32,022 bases of DNA from assembly GCA_026391555.1 (NCBI GenBank), contig JAPLEB010000109.1, positions 1 through 32,022 of the forward strand. Reading direction: 5' to 3'. Each line of letters opens with the position of its first letter. Within the stretch, counting starts at the first letter, position 1. The stretch comes from Bacteroidia bacterium. Lineage in GTDB: Bacteria; Bacteroidota; Bacteroidia; Bacteroidales; VadinHA17. Under the pieces are notes generated by a model that saw nothing but the letters and a program-made list of their open reading frames with translations, searched no databases and was not told the DNA's origin. Position numbers and translations under genes: made by a program. Positions 24,693-32,022 of this stretch are shown here, piece after piece.

Positions 24693-25763
24693 ATGGAAAA
24701 GGAATTAAGATTAATGAAGGGCAATGAGGCGGTTGCAGAAGCTGCAATTCGTGCCGGAGTAGATGGCTATTTTGGATACCCTATTACACCTCAGACTGAA
24801 ATTATTGAATATCTGATGGAAGCAAATCCTTCTCAGACAACTGGTATGGTGGTGCTTCAGGCTGAGAGTGAAATTGCCGCTATTAATATGGTATATGGGG
24901 GAGCAGCCTGCGGTAAAAAAGTGATGACTTCATCATCATCACCGGGCATAAGTCTTAAACAGGAGGGCATCACCTATATCGCCGGTGCCGAACTGCCCTG
25001 TCTGATTGTTAATGTCGTAAGGGGAGGCCCTGGTCTTGGAACTATCCAACCTGCACAATCAGATTATTTTCAGTCGGTTAAAGGTGGCGGACATGGCGAT
25101 TATCACCTTATTGTACTGGCACCTGCTTCAGTTCAGGAGATGGCGGACTTTGTCGATCTTGGTTTTGAGCTGGCTTTTAAATACCGCAATCCTGTTTTGA
25201 TGCTCTCTGATGGTGCAATAGGGCAGATGATGGAAAAGGTTTATCTGAGTCCGCAGAAGGAGAGATCAAAAGTATTTCCCGACTGGGCCACAACCGGAAA
25301 ACCGGCGACAAGGGAGAGAAATATAATTACCTCACTTGATCTTGATCCGAATGGCCAGGAATTATTCAACAGAAAATTAGTAGCTAAGTACGATAAGATC
25401 AGGGAAAAAGAGGTGCGTTACGAGGAGTTTCAGTGTGAAGATGCTGAATACCTGTTGGTTGCTTATGGCACAAGCGCAAGAGTATGTCAGAAATCAGTAC
25501 AACTTGCACGGGAACAAGGCATCAGAGTTGGCTTATTGAGACCGATAACACTATTCCCTTTCCCAACAAAAAGGATTAATGAACTTGCCGACAGAGTTAA
25601 AGGTATTTTATCGGTGGAGATGAGTGCCGGACAGATGGTGGAAGATGTGCTTCTGGCAGCTAATGGAAAAGTACCGGTATGGCACTTTGGAAGAATGGGA
25701 GGTATAGTTACAACACCTGAAGAGGTGATTGAAAATCTGAAATCAAAAATTATAGGAGGTTAA
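24693..25763 (+). CDS. vorB: 2-oxoacid:ferredoxin oxidoreductase alpha subunit (VorB-like)
   Basis: 356 residues. The N-terminal pyrimidine-binding domain starts KGNEAVAEAAIRAGVDGYFG and has YPITPQTEI and a QAESEIAAI segment with the Glu that activates thiamine diphosphate. TSSSSPGISLKQEG and VVRGGPGLGTIQP follow. The C-terminal domain (about 240-356) is the transketolase-C-like part. The sequence resembles subunits annotated as 3-methyl-2-oxobutanoate dehydrogenase VorB in Bacteroidota, although 2-oxoglutarate use (KorA) cannot be excluded. The complex oxidises a 2-oxoacid with CoA to acyl-CoA, CO2 and reduced ferredoxin. The last codons overlap a strong AGGAGG site (25755-25760) that sets the start of the next gene. 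Confidence 0.9.
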   Translation: MEKELRLMKGNEAVAEAAIRAGVDGYFGYPITPQTEIIEYLMEANPSQTTGMVVLQAESEIAAINMVYGGAACGKKVMTSSSSPGISLKQEGITYIAGAELPCLIVNVVRGGPGLGTIQPAQSDYFQSVKGGGHGDYHLIVLAPASVQEMADFVDLGFELAFKYRNPVLMLSDGAIGQMMEKVYLSPQKERSKVFPDWATTGKPATRERNIITSLDLDPNGQELFNRKLVAKYDKIREKEVRYEEFQCEDAEYLLVAYGTSARVCQKSVQLAREQGIRVGLLRPITLFPFPTKRINELADRVKGILSVEMSAGQMVEDVLLAANGKVPVWHFGRMGGIVTTPEEVIENLKSKIIGG

Positions 25764-25766
25764 GAT

Positions 25767-26546
25767 ATGGCTGAAGCTACCGGAATAAAGGAAATAATAA
25801 AACCAGAAAATCTGGTTTATAAGAAAACTAAGCTTATGACAGATAATACTCTGTCGTACTGTCCGGGCTGTGGACATGGAACTGCCCATCGGATCCTTGC
25901 AGAAGTTATTGATGAGGAGGGTCTGCAATCCCAAACAATAGGGGTGTCACCTGTTGGATGTTCTGTCCTGATGTATAATTATCTCGATGTTGACATGCAA
26001 GAGGCTGCACACGGTCGTGCTCCCGCTGTTGCCACAGCTATTAAGCGACTATTGCCCGATAAGTTTGTATTCACATACCAGGGCGATGGGGACCTTGCAG
26101 CTATCGGTACATCCGAGACTATTCATGCCTGTAACAGGGGCGAAAACATCCTGATCATTTTCATTAATAACGGGATTTACGGAATGACAGGAGGGCAGAT
26201 GGCTCCAACGACACTTGAAGGGATGAAAACATCAACATCGCCGTACGGAAGAGATGTCAAAACCATGGGTAACCCACTTAAGATGACCGATATAGTTGCA
26301 ACTCTTCCAGGAACTTACTACGTTACACGGCAGAGTGTTCATACTCCGGCTAATGTTCGTAAGACAAAGAAAGCTATAAGAAAAGCTGTTCAATACCAGA
26401 AGCTTGATAAGGGAACCTGCTTTGTTGAAATAGTCTCAAATTGTCCTTCGGGTTGGAAAATGACTCCGGTCCAGTCAAATAAATGGATGGAGGAAAATAT
26501 GTTCCCGTTTTACCCTCTCGGAGATATGAAAACTCCGGAAGAATAG
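25767..26546 (+). CDS. 2-oxoacid:ferredoxin oxidoreductase beta subunit (TPP-binding)
   Basis: 259 residues. YCPGCGHGTAHR is the conserved N-terminal motif of the subunit. GVSPVGCSV, AHGRAPAVATAIK and the TPP/Mg2+ motif GDGDLAAIG followed by NNGIYGMTGGQMAPTT show the thiamine-diphosphate domain. It pairs with the alpha subunit to decarboxylate the 2-oxoacid. AGGAGG ends six bases before the ATG, one of the few classical Shine-Dalgarno sites in the window. It belongs to the operon 23121-27134. Confidence 0.93.
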   Translation: MAEATGIKEIIKPENLVYKKTKLMTDNTLSYCPGCGHGTAHRILAEVIDEEGLQSQTIGVSPVGCSVLMYNYLDVDMQEAAHGRAPAVATAIKRLLPDKFVFTYQGDGDLAAIGTSETIHACNRGENILIIFINNGIYGMTGGQMAPTTLEGMKTSTSPYGRDVKTMGNPLKMTDIVATLPGTYYVTRQSVHTPANVRKTKKAIRKAVQYQKLDKGTCFVEIVSNCPSGWKMTPVQSNKWMEENMFPFYPLGDMKTPEE

Positions 26547-26579
26547 TCAATACATATTAATTAAAAAATTCTTGAGAAA

Positions 26580-27134
26580 ATGACTGAAGAAATAATTATA
26601 GCCGGATTTGGTGGACAGGGTGTCCTGTCGATGGGTAAAATTATGGCATACTCTGGTGTGATGCAGGATATGGAAGTAAGCTGGATGCCATCTTACGGAC
26701 CGGAAATGCGTGGCGGAACAGCAAATGTCATCGTTATCATCAGCAGCGAGAGGATCAGTTCACCCATAATCAAACGTTTTGATACGGCAATAATCCTCAA
26801 CCAGCAATCGCTCGATAAATTTGAGAGCTCAATCAAACCCGGAGGGGTGCTTATCTACGATAGTAATGGTATTACGAGGCATCCTGAACGAAAAGATATT
26901 ACAATCTATAGCGTTGATGCAACTGAAGAGGCTTCAAGAATGAACAGTCCAAAAACCTTTAACATGATTGTTCTCGGCGGTTTCCTTAAAGTGAAACCTA
27001 TAGTTAAACTCGATAATGTTATTAAAGGTTTGAAAAAATCCCTGCCTGAAAGATATCATAACCTGATACCTATGAATGAAAATGCCCTTACCAGGGGAAT
27101 GGAAATTATAACAGAGGTTCAGAAAGCTAAATAA
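26580..27134 (+). CDS. 2-oxoacid:ferredoxin oxidoreductase gamma subunit
   Basis: 184 residues. IIIAGFGGQGVLSMGKI at the N-terminus, WMPSYGPEMRGGTANVIV and ISSPI are the hallmark segments of the gamma (PorC/KorC/VorC) domain. It completes the four-subunit complex whose genes run in the order delta, alpha, beta, gamma. Reduced ferredoxin from this complex would be re-oxidised by a HydABC-type hydrogenase such as that encoded about 15 kb upstream; that link is metabolic inference. The gene ends the rightward operon. Confidence 0.93.
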   Translation: MTEEIIIAGFGGQGVLSMGKIMAYSGVMQDMEVSWMPSYGPEMRGGTANVIVIISSERISSPIIKRFDTAIILNQQSLDKFESSIKPGGVLIYDSNGITRHPERKDITIYSVDATEEASRMNSPKTFNMIVLGGFLKVKPIVKLDNVIKGLKKSLPERYHNLIPMNENALTRGMEIITEVQKAK

Positions 27135-27232
27135 TCATTCATAATCCGGCGTTTATTTCCGGAACTACTCTTTTTGCAGCCGGACCAGTTCCGATGTGAG
27201 CAAAAGCAGGTATTCCAATTGTTAACTTTTTC

Positions 27233-27832
27233 CTATTTCCCTTTCCTCCACTGCCTAATAACATTACTGAAAGGGAATATCGTATTCGGTTTTTTCGGAG
27301 AGAAGATACCCTCATTAACAGCCTTAATATCTTCAATGGTATAGAATGCTTTTGGGTTGAACCGGTTAATAACATCCAGAACATTCGCGAGTTCATTTCT
27401 CTGAACAATAGTATATATCAGATGCACCTTCTCCCTTGCCCCATGTGCTTCTACCACTGTTGCTCCATAACCGCTTATGTTAAGAATCTGTACTAGTTCC
27501 GGCCCCCTCTCGTGTGCGAATACCCTGATCATCTGGATCCCCATCGCAAGTTTTTCTTCAATAATCATCCCGACAAAGTTTCCTGTAGCGAAACCAGCGG
27601 CATACGCGATATAATTCACATAGTTATCGAGGTTCTGCATTATCTTGCTTATGGCTGTTATCCATATCAGCACTTCAAAAAATCCGAGAATGGGAGCAAT
27701 GTTCCTCTTCCCTTTCGATACGAAAATTATGCGCATTGTACCGATCGATACATCGCATATCCTGGCCATAAAGATCAACAGGGGCATCAGCACATAGCTG
27801 AACAGGTCGGAATCAAAGAATGAGGTTTCCAT
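27233..27832 (-). CDS. DUF2179/UPF0316 family membrane protein
   Basis: 199 residues from the ATG at 27832 (METSFFDSD). The frame is open to an earlier ATG at 27892, but a good promoter lies inside that extension, so the shorter form is preferred. Three hydrophobic helices span about 12-32, 47-68 and 72-94, with ARICDVSIGTMRIIFVSKGK and FFEVLIWITAIS typical of UPF0316. The C-terminal half (about 110-195) is the soluble DUF2179 domain (GYGATVVEAHGAREK, YTIEDIK). The biochemical role is unknown. It is convergent with the oxidoreductase operon and not obviously tied to its neighbours. Confidence 0.87.
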   Translation of the reverse strand: METSFFDSDLFSYVLMPLLIFMARICDVSIGTMRIIFVSKGKRNIAPILGFFEVLIWITAISKIMQNLDNYVNYIAYAAGFATGNFVGMIIEEKLAMGIQMIRVFAHERGPELVQILNISGYGATVVEAHGAREKVHLIYTIVQRNELANVLDVINRFNPKAFYTIEDIKAVNEGIFSPKKPNTIFPFSNVIRQWRKGK

Positions 27833-27855
27833 GATGGTACAAATTAATATGGAAA

Positions 27856-27887
27856 CAAATATAAGAATAAAGGTACAACGGTGCAAA
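27856..27887 (-). promoter_or_regulatory. Well-matched Bacteroidota promoter for the DUF2179 gene
   Basis: On the minus strand TTTG (27884-27887), a 20-base spacer and TATATTTG (27856-27863) match the -33/-7 consensus TTTG and TAnnTTTG fully. Transcription should start near 27849, between the two possible start codons, which supports the ATG at 27832. Confidence 0.65.
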
Positions 27888-27900
27888 GGCACAACAGGCC

Positions 27901-27957
27901 GGAATGACGGTTACGCTGGCATTGTATATGGGAGCGAAGCAACGAAGCAATCCGTCA
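27901..27957. repeat. Dispersed-type repeat containing GAGCGAAGC/AACGAAGCAATC
   Basis: GGAATGACGG at 27901-27910 and GCAATCCGTCA near 27957 enclose the phrase GGAGCGAAGCAACGAAGC (27931-27948). This resembles short intergenic elements scattered through many Bacteroidota and Chlorobi genomes. It lies in the 288-base gap between divergent genes; the rest of that gap holds two promoters. Confidence 0.55.
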
Positions 27958-28081
27958 CCACCGGGCGCAAACAATCTAATGAAGTACCATTACGCCCTTA
28001 AGTCAAATGACATATTAAACATTTCCATTTATTAATTGTTAATTTGTAAACTCGCCATGCATGATGAATCTATATAAATAT

Positions 28082-28089
28082 TACTTTTG
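28082..28089 (+). promoter_or_regulatory. Candidate -7 promoter box before the lipoprotein/rhodanese genes
   Basis: TACTTTTG fits TAnnTTTG and lies 31 bases before the ATG at 28121. No good -33 box is seen at the usual spacing. Confidence 0.4.
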
Positions 28090-28120
28090 ATAATTAATTT
28101 AAACCAAAACAGATAAGAAT

Positions 28121-29185
28121 ATGAAATTGAGCAAACTGGCTATTCCGGTGATCCTGACATTAGTACTTGGGATTGGTATTGTTTCGTGTACCGGTAAAAC
28201 AACGAAAAAGAATATGCACACCGGCGTGGAATATTACAGAAACCTGCAATTCAGTGAGACACCCTACGATATTGAAAAAGGAACTCACCCGCTTTCCTCT
28301 GATGAAGCTACGGCTATAAACAGTTATAAATTTACTTATGATAATTCAAGCCGCCTTTTGTCTGTGGAATTTGTCCGGAATAATGTGCTTCTTGGCTATT
28401 CATCAATGGGAGGCGCTGCAAAAATAGTTTATGAATATAAAGCTAATAAGCAGATTAAGCATTATTTCAACAAGAATAATGAACCGATTGAGTCCGCTGG
28501 GGTATTTACTGCTGAGTATTCTCTTGATGCAAATGGTGATCGCACTGGTCTTATGTTTTTAGATAAAGATGGATTAATGATAGAGAACAGGAACAAAATC
28601 CATAACTGGACATGGAGTATACTTCCTGATGGAATGGTTAGGGAGCTCAGATATAATCTTGCAGGCGAAGAGACTGTAATGAACCCATTCTGTCCGTTTT
28701 TTGAACTCAGGTTTACTTATAACGAAAAAGGTTATGTGACAAAAATGGCAAATTATAAGGCCGACACTCTTTACAATTGCACAGCTGAAAACTGCGGTGA
28801 CATTGGCGTCTCTTATTTTAATTTCAATCCAAACGAGTATGGCGATGTTGAAAGTTTTGCTGTATTTAATGTAATCGGTCAAATGTCAAATCTTTATTCG
28901 GGCTGGTCAAAACGTATTAACAAGTTTGATGAGAACGGTTACGTTCTGGAGACTGTGTTTTTTGATCAGGATGATGAATATGTTGCAGGAAAGCTTGTTC
29001 CTGTAACACAGAATGTTTATGACAATCATGGTGCACTTATTGAAGTTAAGAACATGGACAAAGACAGGAATATCATAAACCACCCTGAAACAGGTGTTGC
29101 CATTACGGAATACAAATATGATGAACTGGGTAACCGTATTGATACTCTCAAATATGATAAGGACAGAGTTCCTGTAAAGATCTGA
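28121..29185 (+). CDS. Lipoprotein of unknown function with YD-like repeats
   Basis: 354 residues. The signal peptide runs to the lipobox GIVSC, with Cys23 as the likely lipidated residue. The mature part holds recurring Y-x-Y-D/N-x2-G/S-N-R type units: YKFTYDNSSRL, YSLDANGDRTG, FTYNEKGYVT, KFDENGYVLE and YKYDELGNRIDTLKYD. These resemble single beta-hairpin units of YD/RHS repeats but without the toxin core. No enzyme motif is visible. The rhodanese gene begins 22 bases later, so they are probably co-transcribed. A periplasmic binding or scaffold role is possible, but I do not recognise the family. Confidence 0.7.
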   Translation: MKLSKLAIPVILTLVLGIGIVSCTGKTTKKNMHTGVEYYRNLQFSETPYDIEKGTHPLSSDEATAINSYKFTYDNSSRLLSVEFVRNNVLLGYSSMGGAAKIVYEYKANKQIKHYFNKNNEPIESAGVFTAEYSLDANGDRTGLMFLDKDGLMIENRNKIHNWTWSILPDGMVRELRYNLAGEETVMNPFCPFFELRFTYNEKGYVTKMANYKADTLYNCTAENCGDIGVSYFNFNPNEYGDVESFAVFNVIGQMSNLYSGWSKRINKFDENGYVLETVFFDQDDEYVAGKLVPVTQNVYDNHGALIEVKNMDKDRNIINHPETGVAITEYKYDELGNRIDTLKYDKDRVPVKI

Positions 29186-29207
29186 CCATTTCGAAAATAA
29201 ATTAGAG

Positions 29208-30248
29208 ATGCAGAAACAATATTATACGATATTCTTTTTTTTACTACTTGTTTTTCTTTCACTTACATGATGCTCTGGAAATAAAACAGAAAAGAAAAAA
29301 GAAGTAGTACAGGAAAAGGAGGTTAAAAAACCCTTGTTAATTGGAAATGAGACTTCATTATTGTTAAAAGATCTTGAGGAAAATGGCGATTATGTTAATA
29401 GCCAGGAGTTTCCATCCCTTATCAAAGCTTCTATAGTTAATGAAAGTCTCGATAAAAATATTCTTGTAATTGACCTGAGGTCATCAAAACAGTTTTCTGA
29501 AGGTCATATAAAGGGTGCAGTTAATAAGAAATTTGAAGAACTGCCAGGTTATTTCGAGACCGGTATTAAACCATTTGAGTATGACAAGATAATAATGGTT
29601 TGTGAAGATGGACAGGCATCAAGTTATACAACTTCTCTGCTTCGACTGATGGGCTATGGTAATGTATATTCAATGCGATGGGGCATGAGCGCGTGGAATA
29701 ACAAGTATGCACAGGATGGGTGGCTTAAAGGTGTTTCCGGGAAATATGAAGCCAACCTTGAGAATAAAGTAAATGAAAGACCTTCTTTAATAGGTATGCC
29801 TGAGCTTAAAACAGGAATGACCAGCGGGGAGGAGATCGGAGCAACAAGGTTCCGGAAATTATTTGAAGAGGGGATAAGGAATATCCTTATTACAGCTGAT
29901 GAAGTACTCTCCAATCCGCAAATATATTATATTATTAATCTGGAGAGGAAAGATAAATATGAGGATGGACATATTCCTGGTGCGGTAAGATATAAACCGG
30001 AAGGTACACTTGGATTTACCGGGGAAATGGCATCTATCCCTACTGACAAAACAGTGGTCGTTTATTGCGGAACGGGACATAACTCAGGATTCGCAACAGC
30101 CTACCTGCGTTTGTTTGGTTATGATGCAAGGACTCTGAAATATGGCAATAACAGTTTTATGTATGACAAGATGGTAAGGCAGAGAACTGCTTTGTCGTGG
30201 CTCCCATTTACAACCGCAGATGTTAATAATTTCGTGGTTGTAAAATAA
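29208..30248 (+). pseudogene. Two-domain rhodanese lipoprotein with an in-frame TGA in its signal peptide
   Basis: From ATG at 29208 the frame reads MQKQYYTIFFFLLLVFLSLT, then TGA at 29268-29270, then CSGNKTEKKK and onward without a stop to 30248. A typical lipobox LTGC would result if TGA were GGA, a one-base change. The mature part has two rhodanese domains: about 29450-29720 with VIDLRSSKQFSEGHIKGA and active-site Cys in MVCEDGQ, and about 29860-30200 with a Cys in VYCGTGHNSG. Both keep the catalytic Cys. Restart is conceivable at TTG 29334, which has GGAGG 11 bases upstream, and would give a cytoplasmic protein of 304 residues. It may be a recent nonsense mutation, a sequencing error or a real expression switch. 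Confidence 0.75.
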
Positions 30249-30269
30249 TTTTTCTGACTTTTCTGATGC

Positions 30270-30737
30270 TTAATGTTCCGGTCTGATTAGCGTATCTGGC
30301 CGGAATTTGCTTTTAAAGACTTCATTATCGGCATCATTGGTTAGAATATATATATTCTTGTAACCCATCTGGCTGAGAATCATCCATATCCTCGCAGAAA
30401 CAGCCGTCTCAGTTGAGAAAAGCAGAACGGGTCCATCATGGTTTCGGATAATATTAAGATATTTTTTACAAAGAATTGAGTCTGAAGGTATATTAAGTTC
30501 ATCTCTTGTAATCCCGTTAATTCCACTGCCTCCATCATCCAGATTAAGAAAAAGTTTTTCTCCGGAAAGAGTTCCTGTTTTTTCTATCGTAATTATATTT
30601 GATCTCATTGCCGATGGCTCTGCCCATTTTTTTGCATCACTTTTAAAATGGTTTGTACCGAATGATCTGAAAAGTACCAGGATCAATATTGGAAGTACAA
30701 CAGCAATTACTACCTTATAATTCTTTATTAAACTCAT
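30270..30737 (-). CDS. Membrane-anchored rhodanese-like protein lacking the catalytic Cys
   Basis: 155 residues. One N-terminal membrane helix (8-24) is followed by a periplasmic domain. LFLNLDDGGSGINGI, then GPVLLFSTETAVSARIWMIL and MGYKNIYIL match the late part of a rhodanese fold, where the active-site loop normally reads C-x-x-G-x-R. Here Ser stands at the Cys position (LLFSTETAVSAR). The protein is short and probably non-catalytic. It is last in a leftward run behind another rhodanese-like gene (23-base gap) and a YeeE/YedE transporter, so a scaffolding or sulfur-relay role is possible. Confidence 0.65.
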   Translation of the reverse strand: MSLIKNYKVVIAVVLPILILVLFRSFGTNHFKSDAKKWAEPSAMRSNIITIEKTGTLSGEKLFLNLDDGGSGINGITRDELNIPSDSILCKKYLNIIRNHDGPVLLFSTETAVSARIWMILSQMGYKNIYILTNDADNEVFKSKFRPDTLIRPEH

Positions 30738-30760
30738 ACTTTCTCCTTTCTCCTACATAT

Positions 30761-31372
30761 TTACTCACATCCTCCGTCAAGTTTTTTTGCAGCGACACGT
30801 TTAGATTCAATGAATTTCAGTTTCAAACTATCGGGCAGACTATTTATTTCATTAAACATTTTCCTGGCTCTTGTCCTGGTCTCAAACAGAGCATTTTCTC
30901 TGGCTGATATCCTTTCTCCCTTGAAGCTGCTGTTCATAACAGTGTTGAACCATTCATTAAGACCACCCTTCATTACATAGATATTATTATAATTCAATCC
31001 CGTTGCAATTACAAGTGCGTAGTTTGAATCAAAATCACCATTGGAATAAAAAATGTATTTAATATTTTCATTATTCAGGAAGCTGCCGGGGTCATTATCA
31101 AGGAGTTCATCGTAACGAATATTTACTGACCCCGGGATATTCATAGACCTGAATTCTTCGGGCGACCTGAGGTCAATAACCTGAACTGTACTATCTTCTG
31201 ATATCACGAATCTTGCTACCTGATCAACAGTGAAATAAGTTTTTTCGTCAAGTACTTCAGACAGTAACCTATGAGGTTTCACGTTAAATGACCTGTTTCC
31301 CGAAAGGGGCAGTAAAGCAAGAATAAACCCCAGGCTTAAAAGTCCGACTGAAAATTTTTCCCTGATATTCAT
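30761..31372 (-). CDS. Exported rhodanese-like protein with Ser in place of the catalytic Cys
   Basis: 203 residues. The N-terminal hydrophobic segment (8-24) is a signal or anchor. The rhodanese domain (about 47-145) has VIDLRSPEEFRSMNIPGSVNI, a textbook CH2A-like segment, then YIFYSNGDFDSNYA at the active-site loop, where Ser replaces Cys, and YNNIYVMKGGLNEWF. The C-terminal extension (146-203) is helical and charged and ends in DGGCE with the protein's only Cys. Persulfide transfer by the usual Cys is therefore not possible, though the C-terminal Cys could serve. The gene lies 11 bases after the YeeE/YedE gene, in the same operon. Confidence 0.82.
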   Translation of the reverse strand: MNIREKFSVGLLSLGFILALLPLSGNRSFNVKPHRLLSEVLDEKTYFTVDQVARFVISEDSTVQVIDLRSPEEFRSMNIPGSVNIRYDELLDNDPGSFLNNENIKYIFYSNGDFDSNYALVIATGLNYNNIYVMKGGLNEWFNTVMNSSFKGERISARENALFETRTRARKMFNEINSLPDSLKLKFIESKRVAAKKLDGGCE

Positions 31373-31383
31373 CTCATTAATAA

Positions 31384-31986
31384 TTAAATTTCGTTGGTTA
31401 TATCAGGTCGTGCGAATCTCTTTTCTGCGGCCTCTGCAAGCCAGAACATTGCCACTGCAGCAATTATAAGAAGAAAAATAAACAGCCCGGGTGAAATACC
31501 CATGACCTCATTTATTTTGATTGGTCCTTTGTAAGAACCGTTAGTTAAGTTCTGAATAAAAGGGTATGTTTCTGCAAAAAGAAATGCTCCGGTGAGTCCG
31601 CCTGCAAAAAAAACCATCGCATCAATTTTACCGATTGAGAGTGCGCTTAATCCTGTACCGGGACAAAATCCGCCCATAATAAAGCCGGCACCCATTATAA
31701 CACCGCCAACTATTGATGAAGTAACATAAAATTCGTTCACGAAGACCATATTCAGATTGAGCAAACCGAAGAAGCTTAATAGCTGTGATCCTATGAGAGC
31801 AACAATTGCTGCGGTAAAGAACACCTTTATAACAGTTGTATCGTACCCGTAAAACATTCCTGCCAGTTTTCGGCTCGAAGAGAACCCGGCCTGTTCGAGA
31901 GAAAATCCGAAACCTATGCCAATCAGCAGCGCTATTAGCAAATCGAGCCATTCCGGCATTGATATTAATGATGATATGGGTCCCAT
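31384..31986 (-). CDS. YeeE/YedE-family sulfur-compound transporter (DUF395)
   Basis: 200 residues with about five membrane helices. LEQAGFSSSRKLAGMFYG and GGVIMGAGFIMGGFCPGTGLSALSIGK, with the conserved Cys108, are the signature segments of the family. YeeE imports thiosulfate, and YedE-type relatives handle selenium or sulfur species. The length is about half of a full YeeE, as in split versions made of two polypeptides, so a partner gene may lie just beyond the window edge. Two rhodanese-like genes follow, which fits uptake or relay of sulfane sulfur. The start could also be Met10 (MPEWLDLL). Confidence 0.88.
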   Translation of the reverse strand: MGPISSLISMPEWLDLLIALLIGIGFGFSLEQAGFSSSRKLAGMFYGYDTTVIKVFFTAAIVALIGSQLLSFFGLLNLNMVFVNEFYVTSSIVGGVIMGAGFIMGGFCPGTGLSALSIGKIDAMVFFAGGLTGAFLFAETYPFIQNLTNGSYKGPIKINEVMGISPGLFIFLLIIAAVAMFWLAEAAEKRFARPDITNEI

Positions 31987-31998
31987 GGTAATTACTTT

Positions 31999-32022
31999 GT
32001 TGTTATGTTGTTATGTTGTTAT
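31999..32022. repeat. Three perfect tandem 8-base units GTTGTTAT, running off the window
   Basis: Units at 31999-32006, 32007-32014 and 32015-32022 are identical, and the array continues or ends beyond the edge. It lies 13 bases upstream of the transporter start codon. Copy-number change there could alter promoter spacing or leader length. Confidence 0.85.

Noticed and set aside
27160-27193. Terminator after the oxidoreductase operon
   Set aside because: CGGAACT/AGTTCCG can pair, but the loop is 20 bases and no T-run follows, so it is not a credible intrinsic terminator.
27833-27892. Longer start of the DUF2179 protein
   Set aside because: A full -33/-7 promoter match lies within this extension and the predicted transcript begins downstream of the earlier ATG.
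28037-28054. Rex site before the lipoprotein gene
   Set aside because: TTGTTAA is present, but the second half-site has several mismatches, and AT-rich DNA gives such half-sites by chance.
29268-29270. TGA as selenocysteine or as glycine (genetic code 25)
   Set aside because: Many genes in the window end in TGA, for example those ending at 15690, 17258, 22971 and 29185, so TGA is a stop here. No selenocysteine-like hairpin is evident, and the position is the lipobox residue where Gly is normal.
1-32022. CRISPR arrays, transposases, phage genes, tRNA or rRNA genes
   Set aside because: No regularly spaced repeats, no recognisable mobile-element proteins and no cloverleaf-like sequences were seen on either strand.

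Overview
The window looks like a chromosome segment of a strictly anaerobic, fermentative member of the Bacteroidota. The evidence is AT-rich DNA, several upstream boxes of the Bacteroidota -7 form TAnnTTTG, lipoprotein signal peptides, a glycan-degradation cluster and oxygen-sensitive iron-sulfur and radical-SAM enzymes. There are no tRNA or rRNA genes, no CRISPR array and no transposase.

Layout. (1) 1-3951: the end of a polysaccharide-utilisation type cluster, with a sulfatase C-terminus, two intact GH33 sialidases and the C-terminal remnant of a third sialidase-like gene. (2) 4335-20612: a complete-looking [FeFe]-hydrogenase regulon. Leftward from about 7.7 kb run a small [2Fe-2S] thioredoxin-like protein, a sensory [FeFe]-hydrogenase with a PAS domain and a SpoIIE-type phosphatase. 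Rightward from about 8.0 kb run hydC, hydB and hydA, a second H-cluster sensor fused to a histidine kinase, a receiver protein, a receiver-histidine kinase, the NADH/NAD+ sensor Rex, a RibF-like FAD synthetase, hydG and a double-length TM1266-type regulator. hydE is convergent with these. hydF is not in the window. Two overlapping Rex-like palindromes lie in the divergent promoter region, so Rex probably controls hydCBA and its own gene. (3) 20914-27134: a peptide/amino-acid fermentation module. It holds an ADP-forming acyl-CoA synthetase, a class I aminotransferase and a four-subunit 2-oxoacid:ferredoxin oxidoreductase, which together turn amino acids into acyl-CoA, ATP and reduced ferredoxin. 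That ferredoxin is the natural partner of a HydABC-type hydrogenase. (4) 27233-27832: a DUF2179/UPF0316 membrane protein. (5) 28121-31986: a sulfur-handling cluster, with a lipoprotein, a two-domain rhodanese whose lipoprotein signal is cut by an in-frame TGA, two membrane-anchored rhodanese-like proteins lacking the catalytic Cys, and a YeeE/YedE-type transporter.

The most unusual signal is in the hydrogenase. The HydA-like subunit has every iron-sulfur ligand, but four of the five residues of the classical proton-transfer route are changed (Cys299 to Ala, Glu279 to Ile, Glu282 to Gln, Arg286 to Lys), as are two second-sphere residues (Met353 to Thr, Lys358 to Met). Numbering follows Clostridium pasteurianum CpI and coincides here. 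Its HydB partner has lost three of four cysteines of the N-terminal [2Fe-2S] site. Both sensor proteins also lack the proton-relay Cys. The locus therefore encodes three H-cluster proteins, none of canonical catalytic type, wired to a phosphatase, two kinases, a receiver and Rex. It may be a divergent H2-linked redox enzyme with a built-in H2-sensing circuit.
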